Shown here: positions 1-11,900 of the stretch, piece by piece
How the letters are laid out: every line of letters begins with the position of its first letter
Numbering within the stretch: position 1 is the stretch's first letter
Assembly: GCA_016165875.1 (NCBI GenBank)
Contig: JABBOT010000009.1
Span: 9,526,017-9,590,016 of the forward strand
DNA from: Acanthopleura granulata
Taxonomy: Eukaryota > Mollusca > Polyplacophora > Chitonida > Chitonidae
Direction of reading: 5' to 3'
DNA length: 64,000 nucleotides
Program-made: the position numbers and the translations under genes
Notes under the pieces: generated by a model
Database searches by the model: none
Seen by the model: only the letters and a program-made list of their open reading frames with translations
What the model was told of the DNA's origin: nothing

Positions 1-1100
1 ATGGTGAAAACATATTTAGCCTTTCTTCCAATATTTACACAATAAGCAAAAGAATCACAGAGAATAATAAATAGAAAATTAAAAAGATAATGCAAGTCGC
101 AAATGTCAGACATACCACTGAGAACTGCATCAATGTTACAATGCCTTCACTTCTTCCTAAAAACCCTTTTGAACTGAATAAACTGCACTGCAATATTCTA
201 AAATATTTCTGTAAATTTTTATATTTTAAATTTTGCTCTATATTTAGGCTTTCTTTTGCTTTTACACTAATGTTTGGCTCATGACCAAATGCTTGAAAGT
301 GCATTATTGTGCAATAATACATATCAAAAAAGTAGTCTTGGCTGTTGGTGCATTATTTAAAGAAAAAGCCAAAAAGTAGACAAAAAACAAAACAAAGCAA
401 AACAAGCTTATGTCATTACTTGGCTGTCAATACAATCAATAATGTCTATTTTAAGATTACAGAATTAATATTCAAATAATTAAACATATTTCATTCTATT
501 TTCCATAATATCTCACTTTTTTATACTTCGCAATGGTGAGTTAAAACATAAATGAATGTATTTCAATTTAGAACAGCTTTCACTTGTGTGTCTGATGTCA
601 ATTAAGGACTTCCTTTTCGATACCTATTTTTTTTTCATTACTCCAACAAGCAACATGATTTGTTGGTTTCTTTAGTTGCGTGGGACTTGACCATTTTCCA
701 ACATGTACCCACACTTAAACTGGTTAAATGATCGGCAGTGTGAGATTTTCTACTAATACTTGTATTTGTACTCTGTTAGCGTCTTCCTCACTGATTGCGG
801 CAAACTGTAATATTTCACATGTTTATCACTCAAGGTTCTCAAAAATAAATGGGGATGTAACTAGCATCCTACAGCAGAATTTCAATGCCATTTCATGAAT
901 GTTTCTTTCCCAGCTTATCATAATGACATCACATTAAAAATCGAGTAACATTACAGCAGAAAGTGATACATGCTGTATCACTGTTGACAATGTGCTACAA
1001 TCAATGACGTAACAACAACTTAAGGTCCCGTTACATGCCATCTTTATCTCCAGGAATTAAAAAATCTGTGGCCTCCTCATTGCTGAATTAACCGTTTTTG
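1..1100. other. AT-rich non-coding DNA, nothing recognised
   Basis: Short ORFs only, with no splice-bounded coding segment and no clear repeat unit. If the gene ends near 5.4 kb this is downstream intergenic DNA. Confidence 0.6.
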
Positions 1101-1101
1101 A

Positions 1102-1460
1102 CCATCCTTCCAAGAAGGATATGTTTTTGTTGAAGTTTATTTGTCAGCCTATTTGTCTGTATGTGTGTATGTCTGTTTGTCTGTATGTCTGTCAACAATT
1201 TCACAGAAAAAAGCTATGAACAGACTTACATTAAATTTTGCACACAGCTTTCCTTTGGACCTCAGGCCAAACACAAAGGCATTGCATTTTGGTGGTGATC
1301 TGTGTTTACTTCTGGAAATTTTTTTATTCACTGAACCTTCGCCATTGCCAGACAAGATGCAAAGAGACAAGAGTACTGCCCTTAGTGCATATTAAGGAGA
1401 AATTTGTACATTTAGGGGCTGTGGCTGAAGTTTGCCCTCTCGAAGGTGCTACTAGTCTTT
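1102..1460 (+). repeat. Unclassified dispersed-repeat-like segment with TGTCTGT tract
   Basis: A pyrimidine/GT run (repeated TGTCTGT, TGTATGTCTG) is followed by a segment on acting residues ACAGAAAAAAGC, AAATTTTGCACACAG. This has the look of a widespread invertebrate repeat type, with a run of GTCTGT followed by a degenerate non-coding body. The small ORFs on both strands are not convincing genes. The class is not determined. Confidence 0.35.
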
Positions 1461-1614
1461 CATTTTAAATCTTAACACTTACACAATAAACTTACACAAT
1501 AAAAGGTGACTGAATGGCTGACAAGAAATAAGAAATTTGAAAAGCATATGTAATTTGTAATTTCATTTGCATGTCATGCCCCATTCAAGAATGAGCCCTT
1601 TGCACTTCGACTAA

Positions 1615-1858
1615 AATTTTACCCCATATTACCCTAAAAGACCTAAAACTTCGCCCATGACTAAGTTTGCTTATTTTTCCTGATTTTGATAGTTCTATTG
1701 ATTTTAGAAAGTTGTTTTCAGGTTTGTTTGGCAGGTTGAAGGTTACCCTACTGAAAAAATGTGAGTTTCATCAGCAAAAGTAATATTTTATGACATTTAT
1801 TTGCCTCTAAAGATGGACTTTTCTTGATAAAATTTTAAGATCATTTACAGTACGTGTA
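1615..1858 (+). mobile_element. MITE-like element, family M
   Basis: The left end resembles TACCCTAAAATGACCTAAAA. The right end is close to its reverse complement (AAAATTTTAAGATCATTTACAG). The body carries shared blocks AGGTTTGTTTGG, ACCCTACTG and GTGAGTTTCATCA, then GACATTTATTTGCCTCTAAAG, which recur in the same order in other copies of this window. Short length, inverted ends and no ORF fit a non-autonomous DNA transposon. Confidence 0.55.
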
Positions 1859-1861
1859 AGT

Positions 1862-2040
1862 TACACATTATGTCTGATTCTGGGGTTTCTACTGAGTTGA
1901 GAAAGGTGGATTGAGGTTTGTTGTGAACATAGGTCAATATCCTACTTGAAATATGCAAATCTCATCATCAAAACTAACATCTTCCAATCTTTATATCTGA
2001 GCCTAAAAATACACTTTAGTGACTTATTTTTAAAAAACAC
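1862..2040 (+). mobile_element. Second, degenerate family M copy
   Basis: Directly after the previous copy comes GTCTGATTCTGGG, then GATTGAGGTTTGTTGTG, AATATCCTACTTGAAA and ATCTCATCATCAAAACTAAC, the same block order as family M but more diverged and lacking a clear left end. Confidence 0.4.
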
Positions 2041-2784
2041 AATACAGTGCTTCAATTGTAACAATTCCTTTTTAGCATAATTTAAAGAGCAACTTTCAGT
2101 GCAGTTTTAATACCTTTTTCACAGGGGGGCCAAAATTAGGAGGCAAAACAATATGGGCTGGGATGGACATTTTCAAAGTTTCACACAAAGTATAATTTCA
2201 TCAGTTTATACACAGAATAATGTCCTCAGAATATACTTGAATAAACACCTTGCAAAACATGTGAAACGGAAGATGAATATTTACCACAGTGGTCAAATAT
2301 ACTTGTGAATGGAGACAATGACAAAGCCGTTGCTGTTTCTGTAATTAATCATGTGGCTACCACCCTCCCTACATGTACAATATTGATCTGAACTGAGCAA
2401 ACAGCTGACCTGGCCATCACACGAACAAACAAGCCAAGACCAAGGATCGATCCATCTTAAAAATCAGACCGCCAAGAGACTTCAGCCAACACTAATCAGC
2501 TTCCAGAAAACTATAACAATGTGCTAATAAATCGGATGTATAATGCACATTTCCGACCCTAATGATTGTTCTATCTAGCAGGGAACTTGTGTTACCTAGC
2601 AGAAAGTTTGAGCTAGCTAGCAGCCAGGTAAATTCTTCATTAAGCATAAGCTCAAAGCAAATTTAGATACATGCAGGTGGAAAGTATTAAGCTTATGTAC
2701 AGCTTGTGAGAGGCTTAAATTTTATTTGAGCATTAACAATTTCTTTGGTTGGTATGATCAGCACACTCAGACTCAGACTCAGAC
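2041..2784. other. Non-coding DNA, nothing recognised
   Basis: No exon-like segment or repeat unit is seen. It contains GCTAGCTAGCAG-type short motifs near 2600 and a CAGACTCAGACTC stutter just before the minisatellite. Confidence 0.5.
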
Positions 2785-4085
2785 AAACAGCCACCCAACA
2801 GAAACATCATAGTCAATCCTACAATGAACAGCCAACCAACAGAAACATCATAGTCAATCCTGCAATGAACAACCACCCAATAGAAACATCATAGTCAATC
2901 CTGAAATGAACAGCCAACCAACAGAAACAATCATAGTCAATCCTGAAATGAACAGCAACCCAACAGAAACATCATGGTCAATCCTGCAATGAACAGCCAC
3001 CCAACAGAAACAATCGTAGTCAATCCTGCAATGAACAGCCACCCAACAGAAATAATCATAGTCAATCCTGCAATGAACAGCCACCCAACAGAAACAATCA
3101 GTCAATCCTGCAATGAACAGCCACCCAATAGAAACATCACAGTCAACCTAGCAATGGATGGCCACCCAACAGAAACAATCATAGTCAATCCTGCAATGAA
3201 CAGCCACCCAACAGAAACATCATAGTCAATCCTGCAATGAACAACCACCCAATAGAAACATCATAGTCAATCCTGAAATGAACAGCCAACCAACAGAAAC
3301 AATCATAGTCAATCCTGAAATGAACAGCAACCCAACAGAAACATCATGGTCAATCCTGCAATGAACAGCCACCCAACAGAAACAATCATAGTCAATCCTG
3401 CAATGAACAGCCACCCAACAGAAACAATCATAGTCGATCCTGCAATGAATAGCCATCCAACAGAAACATCATGGTCAATCCTGCAATGAACAGCCACCCA
3501 ACAGAAACAATCATAGTCAATCCTGCAATGAACAGCCACCCAACAGAAACAATCATAGTCGATCCTGCAATGAATAGTCATCCAACAGAAACATCATGGT
3601 CAATCCTGCAATGAACAGCCACCCAACAGAAACAATCATAGTCGATCCTGCAATGAACAGCCACCCAACAGAAACAATCATAGTCGATCCTGAAATGAAT
3701 AGCCATCCAACAGAAACAATCATAGTCAATCCTGCAATGAACAGCCACCCAACAGAAACAATCATAGTCGATCCTGCAATGAATAGCCATCCAACAGAAA
3801 CATCATGGTCAATCCTGCAATGAACAGCCACCCAACAGAAACAATCATAGTCAATCCTGCAATGAACAGCCACCCAACAGAAACAATCATAGTCGATCCT
3901 GCAATGAATAGCCATCCAACAGAAACATCATGGTCAATCCTGCAATGAACAGCCACCCAACAGAAACAATCATAGTCGATCCTGCAATGAACAGCCACCC
4001 AACAGAAACAATCATAGTCGATCCTGCAATGAACAGCCACCCAACAGAAACATCATGGTCAATCCTGCAATGAACAGCCACCCAC
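2785..4085. repeat. 41/42-bp minisatellite, about 31 copies
   Basis: The unit contains AATCCTGCAATGAACAGCC, then ACCCAACAGAAACA and a linker TCATAGTC or TCATGGTC. Units of 42 bp (with ACAATCATAGTC) and 41 bp (with ACATCATGGTC) alternate, the 41-bp form coming every third or fourth unit, so there is a higher-order pattern. Because 42 is divisible by three, long ORFs appear on both strands. These are repeat artefacts and have no start or splice support. Confidence 0.95.
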
Positions 4086-4089
4086 CACC

Positions 4090-5080
4090 ACAATGAATCA
4101 ATATGACAAGTGCCTGTCAAAAGCAGAAAAGATTATTTTGACAAACACAACAACATACGCTGATTATTGCACACATGTTAACTTTCAGGTTTCTTTAGTG
4201 ATGTTTTGGGGTGGGGGTGGGGTGGGCGTGGAAGGTGGAGTTGCAGTCAATGTATTAAATCTCACATATTTTTGTTCATACTATTGTTTTATGATTTCAA
4301 CTTGAATAGCCTCAAAACACTCATGTACATAAAGTTGTCAGCAAAAGCCTTCAAACTATGCTTAAATACCCTGCTCCACAGGGGCTGTGCCCCTAGACCC
4401 AAGCTTTAGGGTTCACATATAGTACAAATTCGATGAAACCCACTCCAAAAGTTCACTACAAGAAATACCATGTTTACAAGCTAGCCTGTGTCAAAATACA
4501 TTACACATGACCCCATGACCTTGTGAAAAACTGACCAAGGTCAAAGAAAACGAACATGGTTCTTTCCAATACTGAAAAGTATGTGTGGCATGCACATGTA
4601 TTGTACATGCAACTACAATAGGCATATTTGAGAATTTATTATTAATGAAAAATTTACCAAACAGGTTTGTCCAGGGAGTCAGTGGTCGCTGGTGATGGGG
4701 CAAAATCAGGGAGTCAAAACAACTTATGAGTCTCTTAATAAAACAAAATCCTCACATAACAAAATTTGCCTGATCACCTATATCTGTTTTTTCCACAACA
4801 AATCTGTGTAATCAATTAAAAAGGACATCAATAACAGATTCCATGCCAGATAAGCTGTCATGAAGCCATTATCCCTGACTGGTTGTTGCCAATTGGTAAC
4901 ATCATTTTAACAGCAGATCTTCAAAAGTACACGGAGTATTGTCGGTCAGCGGCAATGCAGAACCAGTTGTGTGACATCATCATGTTAACAGCCCTACTGG
5001 TTATATATTCATTTCTCTGATTAGAGCTTTACATTGTACTCAAGTACATTTAACTAGTATCTGCAAAGAAAGCCAGCATT
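4090..5080. other. Non-coding DNA with a short G-rich run
   Basis: Downstream of the minisatellite there is GGGGTGGGGGTGGGGTGGG (4207-4225) on the plus strand, a possible G-quadruplex sequence. Otherwise nothing is recognised. Confidence 0.4.
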
Positions 5081-5083
5081 ACA

Positions 5084-5150
5084 CATATTATGTGGTGGGA
5101 GGAAACTGGGCAGAGCCTAACATAAACACGCGACCATCCACAAGTTTCTG
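5084..5150 (-). mobile_element. SINE family A fragment
   Basis: It carries GTGGGAGGAAACTGGGCAGAG and GCGACCATCC, diagnostic of the body of family A (full copy at 40482-40742). Both ends are missing. Confidence 0.6.
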
Positions 5151-5423
5151 ATGAAATAATATTAACATACCATTTATTCAACCCACAGTGCAAAGTTTTT
5201 ACAATAACAATATTAAGGATATGCCTGTGATTGCAGCAAAAGTTCAAAGTTTTACATACATAGTTTTGCACATACCTTATTTCTATACTGGTTCATCCGT
5301 TTACGTTAATACATGGTTCAGATTTTTATAGCAAATTCAAGGATATTATACTCACACTACTGTTGTCACATTTATGGGTGGAAGAAGACATCACCTTTAG
5401 CTCAAACTTTCTGCTCAAACTTA

Positions 5424-5448
5424 TTTATTTATGTAATTAGGATTTAAT
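5424..5448 (-). terminator. Possible polyadenylation signals AATAAA and ATTAAA
   Basis: On the minus strand ATTAAA lies at 5448-5443 and AATAAA at 5429-5424, which is 55-80 bases after the TGA of the putative last exon. The spacing would suit a very short 3' UTR. Such hexamers are frequent in AT-rich DNA, so this only supports, and does not prove, a gene end here. Confidence 0.3.
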
Positions 5449-5502
5449 AATGTATTCAAAAATATCTTATTTCTATGTTAGCTGATGGTCAAGTTTTAAG
5501 GG

Positions 5503-5980
5503 TCAAGAAAAATGGAAGCATATATAGCCGATAGATTCAAGTTCAATCAAGAAAGAAAACCCCTCCCTCTGCCCTTCAAAAACAAAAAAGGCCAACCTTT
5601 TACGAGCATAGAAAGCTCTCCTTTTCTGCGCCACTGCAAGTCCATTTCGGAACTGGGCATTCAGCTGGGCCAATCCCAAGTTCGGATGACTTTCCCGAAC
5701 ACTATGAAGCTGTTTGAGTTTCTGCCACCCTGGAGTCAAAGATGTGGCTCTTCCGATGTATGCCTTGTTGACAGAACTACTCTGCATGTTTCCTGACTTA
5801 TTCAGTCTATTTCGCAGCAAAGCTGCTCTCCTTTTGGATAAAATTCCATTCTCCTGTTTTTTCATTGCTACATGTTTCGTTCCGTTCGTTACGGCACAAT
5901 CCGATTGGCCAGGCAGATTGGTCAGATGACATCTTGAGATTGCCAGCACTACGAACACGTCTTCAAGAACATTAAAGCTC
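5503..5980 (-). CDS. Putative last exon with basic C-terminal region (478 nt)
   Basis: Acceptor GATCTTATACAG, then one base completing the split codon from exon 13. The frame runs 158 codons to TGA at 5503. Notable stretches are LSKRRAALLRNRLNKSGNM, TSLTPGWQKLKQLHSVRESH and VAQKRRAFYARKRL. Basic and Gln-rich composition up to about 5604 looks coding, while the final 33 codons are less convincing. A donor at 5604 (GCTC|GTAAAA) would keep phase 1 and let the gene continue to the left. An internal start at MKKQENG is also possible. Poly(A) signals follow within 80 bases of the stop. Confidence 0.5.
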
Positions 5981-8900
5981 CTGTATAAGATCGGTCAGGA
6001 TATGCGTCAGTATATGCCGCACATTTAACCCACAAAAGATCAGCGTGTCTCTATGGTTATCCGTGGTCCACTCTTAGATATGCCTATTCCACACCATTAG
6101 CCGTGTGAGAAAAACAATGCCTCCAAAAACCTGAATCAATAACTTGAATAATTCTGAAGAAAACAATACCTCCATTACAGCCTCCTCAGAGACAGGGAAG
6201 GTAAAGACAAAACAGGGGCTGATCCAAAGGAAATACTTGAAAAGAGCCTGGCAGCAGCCGAGACTGAGGCAGGATTTACTTAATGGTTAAGTATGCTGAC
6301 CCGTGGCTTCCGCATTTATACCTGGTGATGACCTAATCAGGGGCTAGTGTTGATTATGGGCTACTAGGGTCTGTATGGGTTCATGCGCAAAGCTTTAAGC
6401 CAAAGCTATCAGCAGTTTTCCAATAATATCCCCGGTTTTTACCTGCAGAGTATTTATGCTTCAGTCATAACGGCCGTATATCTCACACCTTATCGTTATT
6501 CTGCACGACTGCACGGGCCTACGTTCTAAGACAAACAGCAACTGCATTTACCCTAACATATCAAAGTGTAATAAACAGTGTGTCCCTACATCCTCCAGGT
6601 GACACAGGTGTATAACTGACATTTCCCCACCCCTCCCACGAGACCCCAAGTCATTCTAGACACCAGAAGTTGTGCCAACAAACCTCTTGGCAGTCCCAGA
6701 TATATTAACAGTACACTCCTCCAATTAGAGGCACACGTGTACAAAATATCTGTCCTCTAATCTCCAACCACTGTTGACACATCCACAGGTATAATTGGCA
6801 GATGGAAATCATCTGGAATAGTGCATTAACATGTAATATTACGACCCAGGTGTAATAATGAGAAATGTACATTTATACATATATACTGTGCATGACTGTG
6901 TAAAGTGTTGTGGTCTAAAATCTTCCAACCTGTATTATTAGTTCTGTGTCATACATTTTTATTTAGTTACTGTCACGTACTTGAATGATGTTTTACTAAT
7001 CCATACTTAATAAAATGTCACCGATACCAAGCTTTCTTTTCCAGAAAAAACTCCATCCTGATGGAAAGCAACATACAGTCGTATTTATTATTTATTTCGT
7101 TAACAACAAGTTTATATGAAAAGGCAGTTTGAAATGTGGGAAATACATCGCTTTGGGAATTGCTATATCCTTCTAAATTCTAATATGATAAATCTTTCAT
7201 TTCAGACTTGAGACCTCAGAATGTACATTTAGAATAAGATAGCATTGAAAAAAACATGATAAAATTTGTGTTCATTTACGCATTGTTCTTGAAAAACATG
7301 TCGACAGTACGAAAAGGATCTTGAGTCAAACATATAACCTCATTATCTATATCTGCTGCAAGAGTCTTGATCTGTCAGCAGCTGTTTTATTTATTTATTT
7401 CATTGGTGTTTTACGCCGTACTCAAGAACATTTCACTTTTACGACCGCGGCCAGCATTATGGTGGGAGGAAACTCGCAACCATCTGCAGGTTGTTGGCAG
7501 ACCTTCCCACGTACCTTCTGAGAGGAAGCCAACATGAGCTGGTCTTGAACTCATAGCAACTGCATTGGTGGGAGGCTTCTGTCTGCTACTGTTTTATACT
7601 GTGCACTTCAATCAAACTATTCATACATCAGTACAACGTCCACATGTGCAAGGATATGCAAGAATGCAATGATTTCAAACACTCTATTGTATATAGTTCA
7701 ATTCTGGACAAAGAAACAACACAATCCCAGAGACTGAATGACATGCATGTCTGTCATATCCATTTATCCTTTTTAAAAACAGGTCAAAAAGTATCGAACC
7801 GCTCAAAAAGACCCCTCCAAAAAAATGGCCATTTACTATGAGCCTTTCAGCGTTTTCTCATATGACAGACAACACGAAACTGCTTGTGTTAATCCATGAG
7901 GCTAAGAAGTTTGCATCTATTACACTGCAAAACAAATCATTAAAGAACTAAAATCACTACAAGTGATCTTCAAGCATATGGTTGCTATGACGATGACACA
8001 ACAACATGGCCGTAGCGTACAAGAGGTACATAAAGATATTATATAACATATGCAGAGTCACAGTAATCTTTGTTGTTAGGATCAATGGCCGACCCTGTCT
8101 TAAACAAAGATTTCATTGGTGCATAAAGGGAAAGCTTTGGTGTTGAGTAATGAATAATCCAACTTAACTGATCAGTTCGAGAGGATGGTGGGTGGAGGAT
8201 TCACGGAACAGACAAAACTGGGAAACACATATTATGGACGGCACTTCTAATACCCTTCCTCCAAAGCATTAGCAGACACAGGGTTCAATACAGCTTCCAA
8301 GGCATTAGCACACACAGGGCAATACAGATTCTCAAGCATTAGCTCACACAGGACTCAATACAGATTCTCAGGCATTAGCACATACAGGGCTGTCAAAGCA
8401 GATAGCACACTTAGGGTTCAATACAGATTCTGATTCATTAGCACATTCAGGGCTCAATACAGATTCCAAGATATTAGCACAATCAGGGCTCAATACAGAT
8501 TCCAAAGCATTAACACTCTTAGTGCTCAATACAAATTCACAGAAATTAGCACACACAGGGATCAATATAGCCATAGTGCTATGGAAGGTCAGCCAGCAAC
8601 CTATGGATGGTCGTGGGTTTACCCCGCACACCTCAGTTTCCTCCCACCATAATGCCATCATATAAGTAAAATATTCTTCAGCATGACGAAAAACTTCCAT
8701 CAGTAAATAACAAGTAAATAAATCCAAGGCAGGGGGTTAACCTGCACCTCGCTACCTGAACATGTACATATAACTCTTTAATCCCCTTAATGGCATGTAT
8801 AACTTATCAACATTTTCAAAGGCATATAAACACATTTGCACAGACATGAGCAGTGTATATTTAAGCGTGTTCATAGGATGAGGGTTCCACCAATCGTAAC

Positions 8901-11900
8901 CAGCACATATAAGTATTAAAGTATGACTTGCGAGAGACCTAGCTAATTACTGCACCGCTGAAGCCCAAGATCACACCATTAATACCCTTCATCAAGTTAC
9001 ATCTGGTCACAGAGAGGTCACTGTACAAACAACAATAAGAAAGTCTCGTCTTAACTGTTTTGCTGAAACTGGGGTAAAATGACCTGAACTTTCACCTAAC
9101 ACCACAGACATGCATTTTTTATAGGCAAATAAACTGTCATAAAACAAAGCGCTTTTCGTTCTGGAACTGGAGTTCTTCCAGTAAGTCAACTTCCTAACGT
9201 AAATAATAATAAAAAAAAAACTAAAAAGCACACCATTCTAACGTTAATTTCCAGCATGTCTAGACCTCTCAGAAGCAAGCAAAATGTGCAATTCAGTTAT
9301 GGGGAGAGTTTTAGTTCATTTCCTGTGCTTCTTTTCAACCTAATAACAATAGAAAACATGTCTGCCTTAAATCAATAATATTTCCATTTCCACTGATAAG
9401 CTTCACAAAGTACTGTGGCAACACCAACAAATGGTGCAAGGCGATACATCATTCAATATTTGGTTTTATTTAAAAATCATTTTCAAGAACGAAAATGGTT
9501 TTCTTGAAAAATGGTTTGTATCATTTGTGTGACGTGTCAGACAGTTGCAACAGTACTCTACTCTACATCAATAACTGATAGCGATAAGTGCTTGACAACA
9601 TGCCCCAGTGCTTCATGCAAACCTACAGTGTGTAAAGGCTACAGGTAAAGTAAGGGAAAGATTTTTAGTATTCTGGGCCTGAAGAAAAACCAAGGCAATT
9701 CTTTATAAAATGGGTTCAGGCAATGATGAAATTACCCTAAAATGACCTAAAATTTTGAGAAATTTTAAAAAAGTTTTGAGGTTTGTTTAGAAGGTTAAAT
9801 GGTACCCTACTGGAAAAATGTGAGTTTCATCACTAGAAATAATATTTCAAGACATTTATTTTGCCTCTAAAGATGAACTCTTTTGGATGAAATTCAACGT
9901 CATTTACAGTACACAATCTTTTTGGCTAATGGTGGTTCACAGGCTTGAAAGAGTTGATATATCAGACGGATTTTAATAATTTTTTTCTGACATACTTGGA
10001 GTTATGATCTATAAAGCATGGTTTTTGTAGTACATATACGTATATAAATGCTCAGTGCAGCCGTGCAACATTGCAGTTTAGAGTTATCCTCTAACCTTTA
10101 TCACGAAAATGAACAAGTACATGTGATCACATCATCATATCCAAGCAACAATAACACAGTACCGGTTGTAGGCAAGATATATAAAAAATAAATATCATTA
10201 CCAACCAATAGCTAAAATTTAACTGAATGCAATTGGAAACACTGCTTTTCTTCTTACTACGGTAATGTCTTCATGACAATTCTTATCTTCAAAAGTTTTT
10301 TTTTTGTAATAATTTGACTATCATATGTAACAATGAATCATATGAACAATAAATCAATATTCAATTAAAACTATTCACTGCCAAAGGTTGAACAGAGAAG
10401 TGAACAGGGCTAACAAATAAACTTCAGGTCACTACTGTAGATCGTTGACAGGACCTGAACAGACAAACATGCAGAATATCTTGCTATCGAACTATTGTGC
10501 AGCGCAGTCTGCAGATATAGACACAATTACTGCATTTTCCAACTAACGGGCCATGTAGTGCACCATAAACACCGAACAATCATAACTGATCATTCTACTC
10601 TAGGTACTCTAGCTATGCCTCAAGGGAACAAATCTTGCAGGCAGATGGATGCCATGTTTCATGGTCCAAGGGACACAATTCGTACTGCACAAGATGGCTT
10701 TTGACAATTGCTCATGTTGACAAATATCTCATGTAGTGTTGACATGTTCAGGACTTCACAACGAGGAAAATGTTCGTGCCTAGACACTCAACACCTTAGG
10801 ACCTGTAGCATCAAACAGCCAGTGACCAATTACTAGAAGATAATTGCAAAAAGGAGCATATTATTGATCCATCAATAAGTTTGAAGCAAAAACAGATATG
10901 TCCTTGCAGTTACCAGGCAACATACAGAACAGGCACTTGTTGTCATGGAGATGAATGTAATGTACATGCATGGATGTCAAATCATGTGGAATAGAATATA
11001 GCGAGTGAATCACAAAAGAAATGAATTAAATGTACAGGTATAACAAGTATTTATTTATACACTGGTGTCTGATCATGTTAAGTCTTGTTAAATCTGATGA
11101 AATTAATGAAAACAGTTTTCACATCACATTAAATTTTCTGAGCTTCTATGAACCAGTTCCATATTATTAGCCTTTTTAATTTTGCAGCAAGTTTTTAACA
11201 AATGACAATATTATATCTTGCAAAATAATTCATAATCTTCATCAATTCTTACTTTAGAATTGTCTGATTCGTCAAATTAAAAAAGTAAACACTTCTGTTA
11301 AAAGGTTAAACTACACGGACAATTAGATACCTTTTTTACCCTAAAACCATACTATATATGATTTAATGCAAGACACAAGTTCATTTTATTTAACCCTGCA
11401 GTTCATCAAGGGAAGGGCTAGTCATTCAATTCTGGATAAGCCAAGTCAACTAGGTCTACTTCTCTTTGCCTTATTTACAGTACTTTCTTAACTAAATTGC
11501 TAGCCTGCAGTCAGTTCATTTGTGAATCCCATGTTGTAATATTTTATTAACAGAGTGATGTCCCTTTATGCTGTAGCTACTTCATTTATATTGATAGGGT
11601 GATTTATTTGATTGGTGTTTTACGCCGTACTCAAGATTATTTCACTTATACGACGGTGGCCAGCATTATGGTGGGAGGAAACCGGGCAGAGCCCGGGCGA
11701 AACCCACGACCATCCGCATGTTGCTGGTGGACCTTCGCGCATACGGCTGGAGACGAAGCCAGCATGAGCTGGACTTGAACTCACAGCGACCACATTGGTG
11801 CAAGGCTTCGGGTCATTGCGCTGTGATAGCGCTCTAACCAACTGAGCTACAGAGGCCCCAACTGAGTGTTATTTTGAATGAATGCCAAGTCCATATCATA

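Noticed and set aside
2854..4120. Long ORFs on both strands with repeated residues
   Set aside because: They arise because the 42-bp unit is divisible by three. There is no start context, splice site or unique flank.
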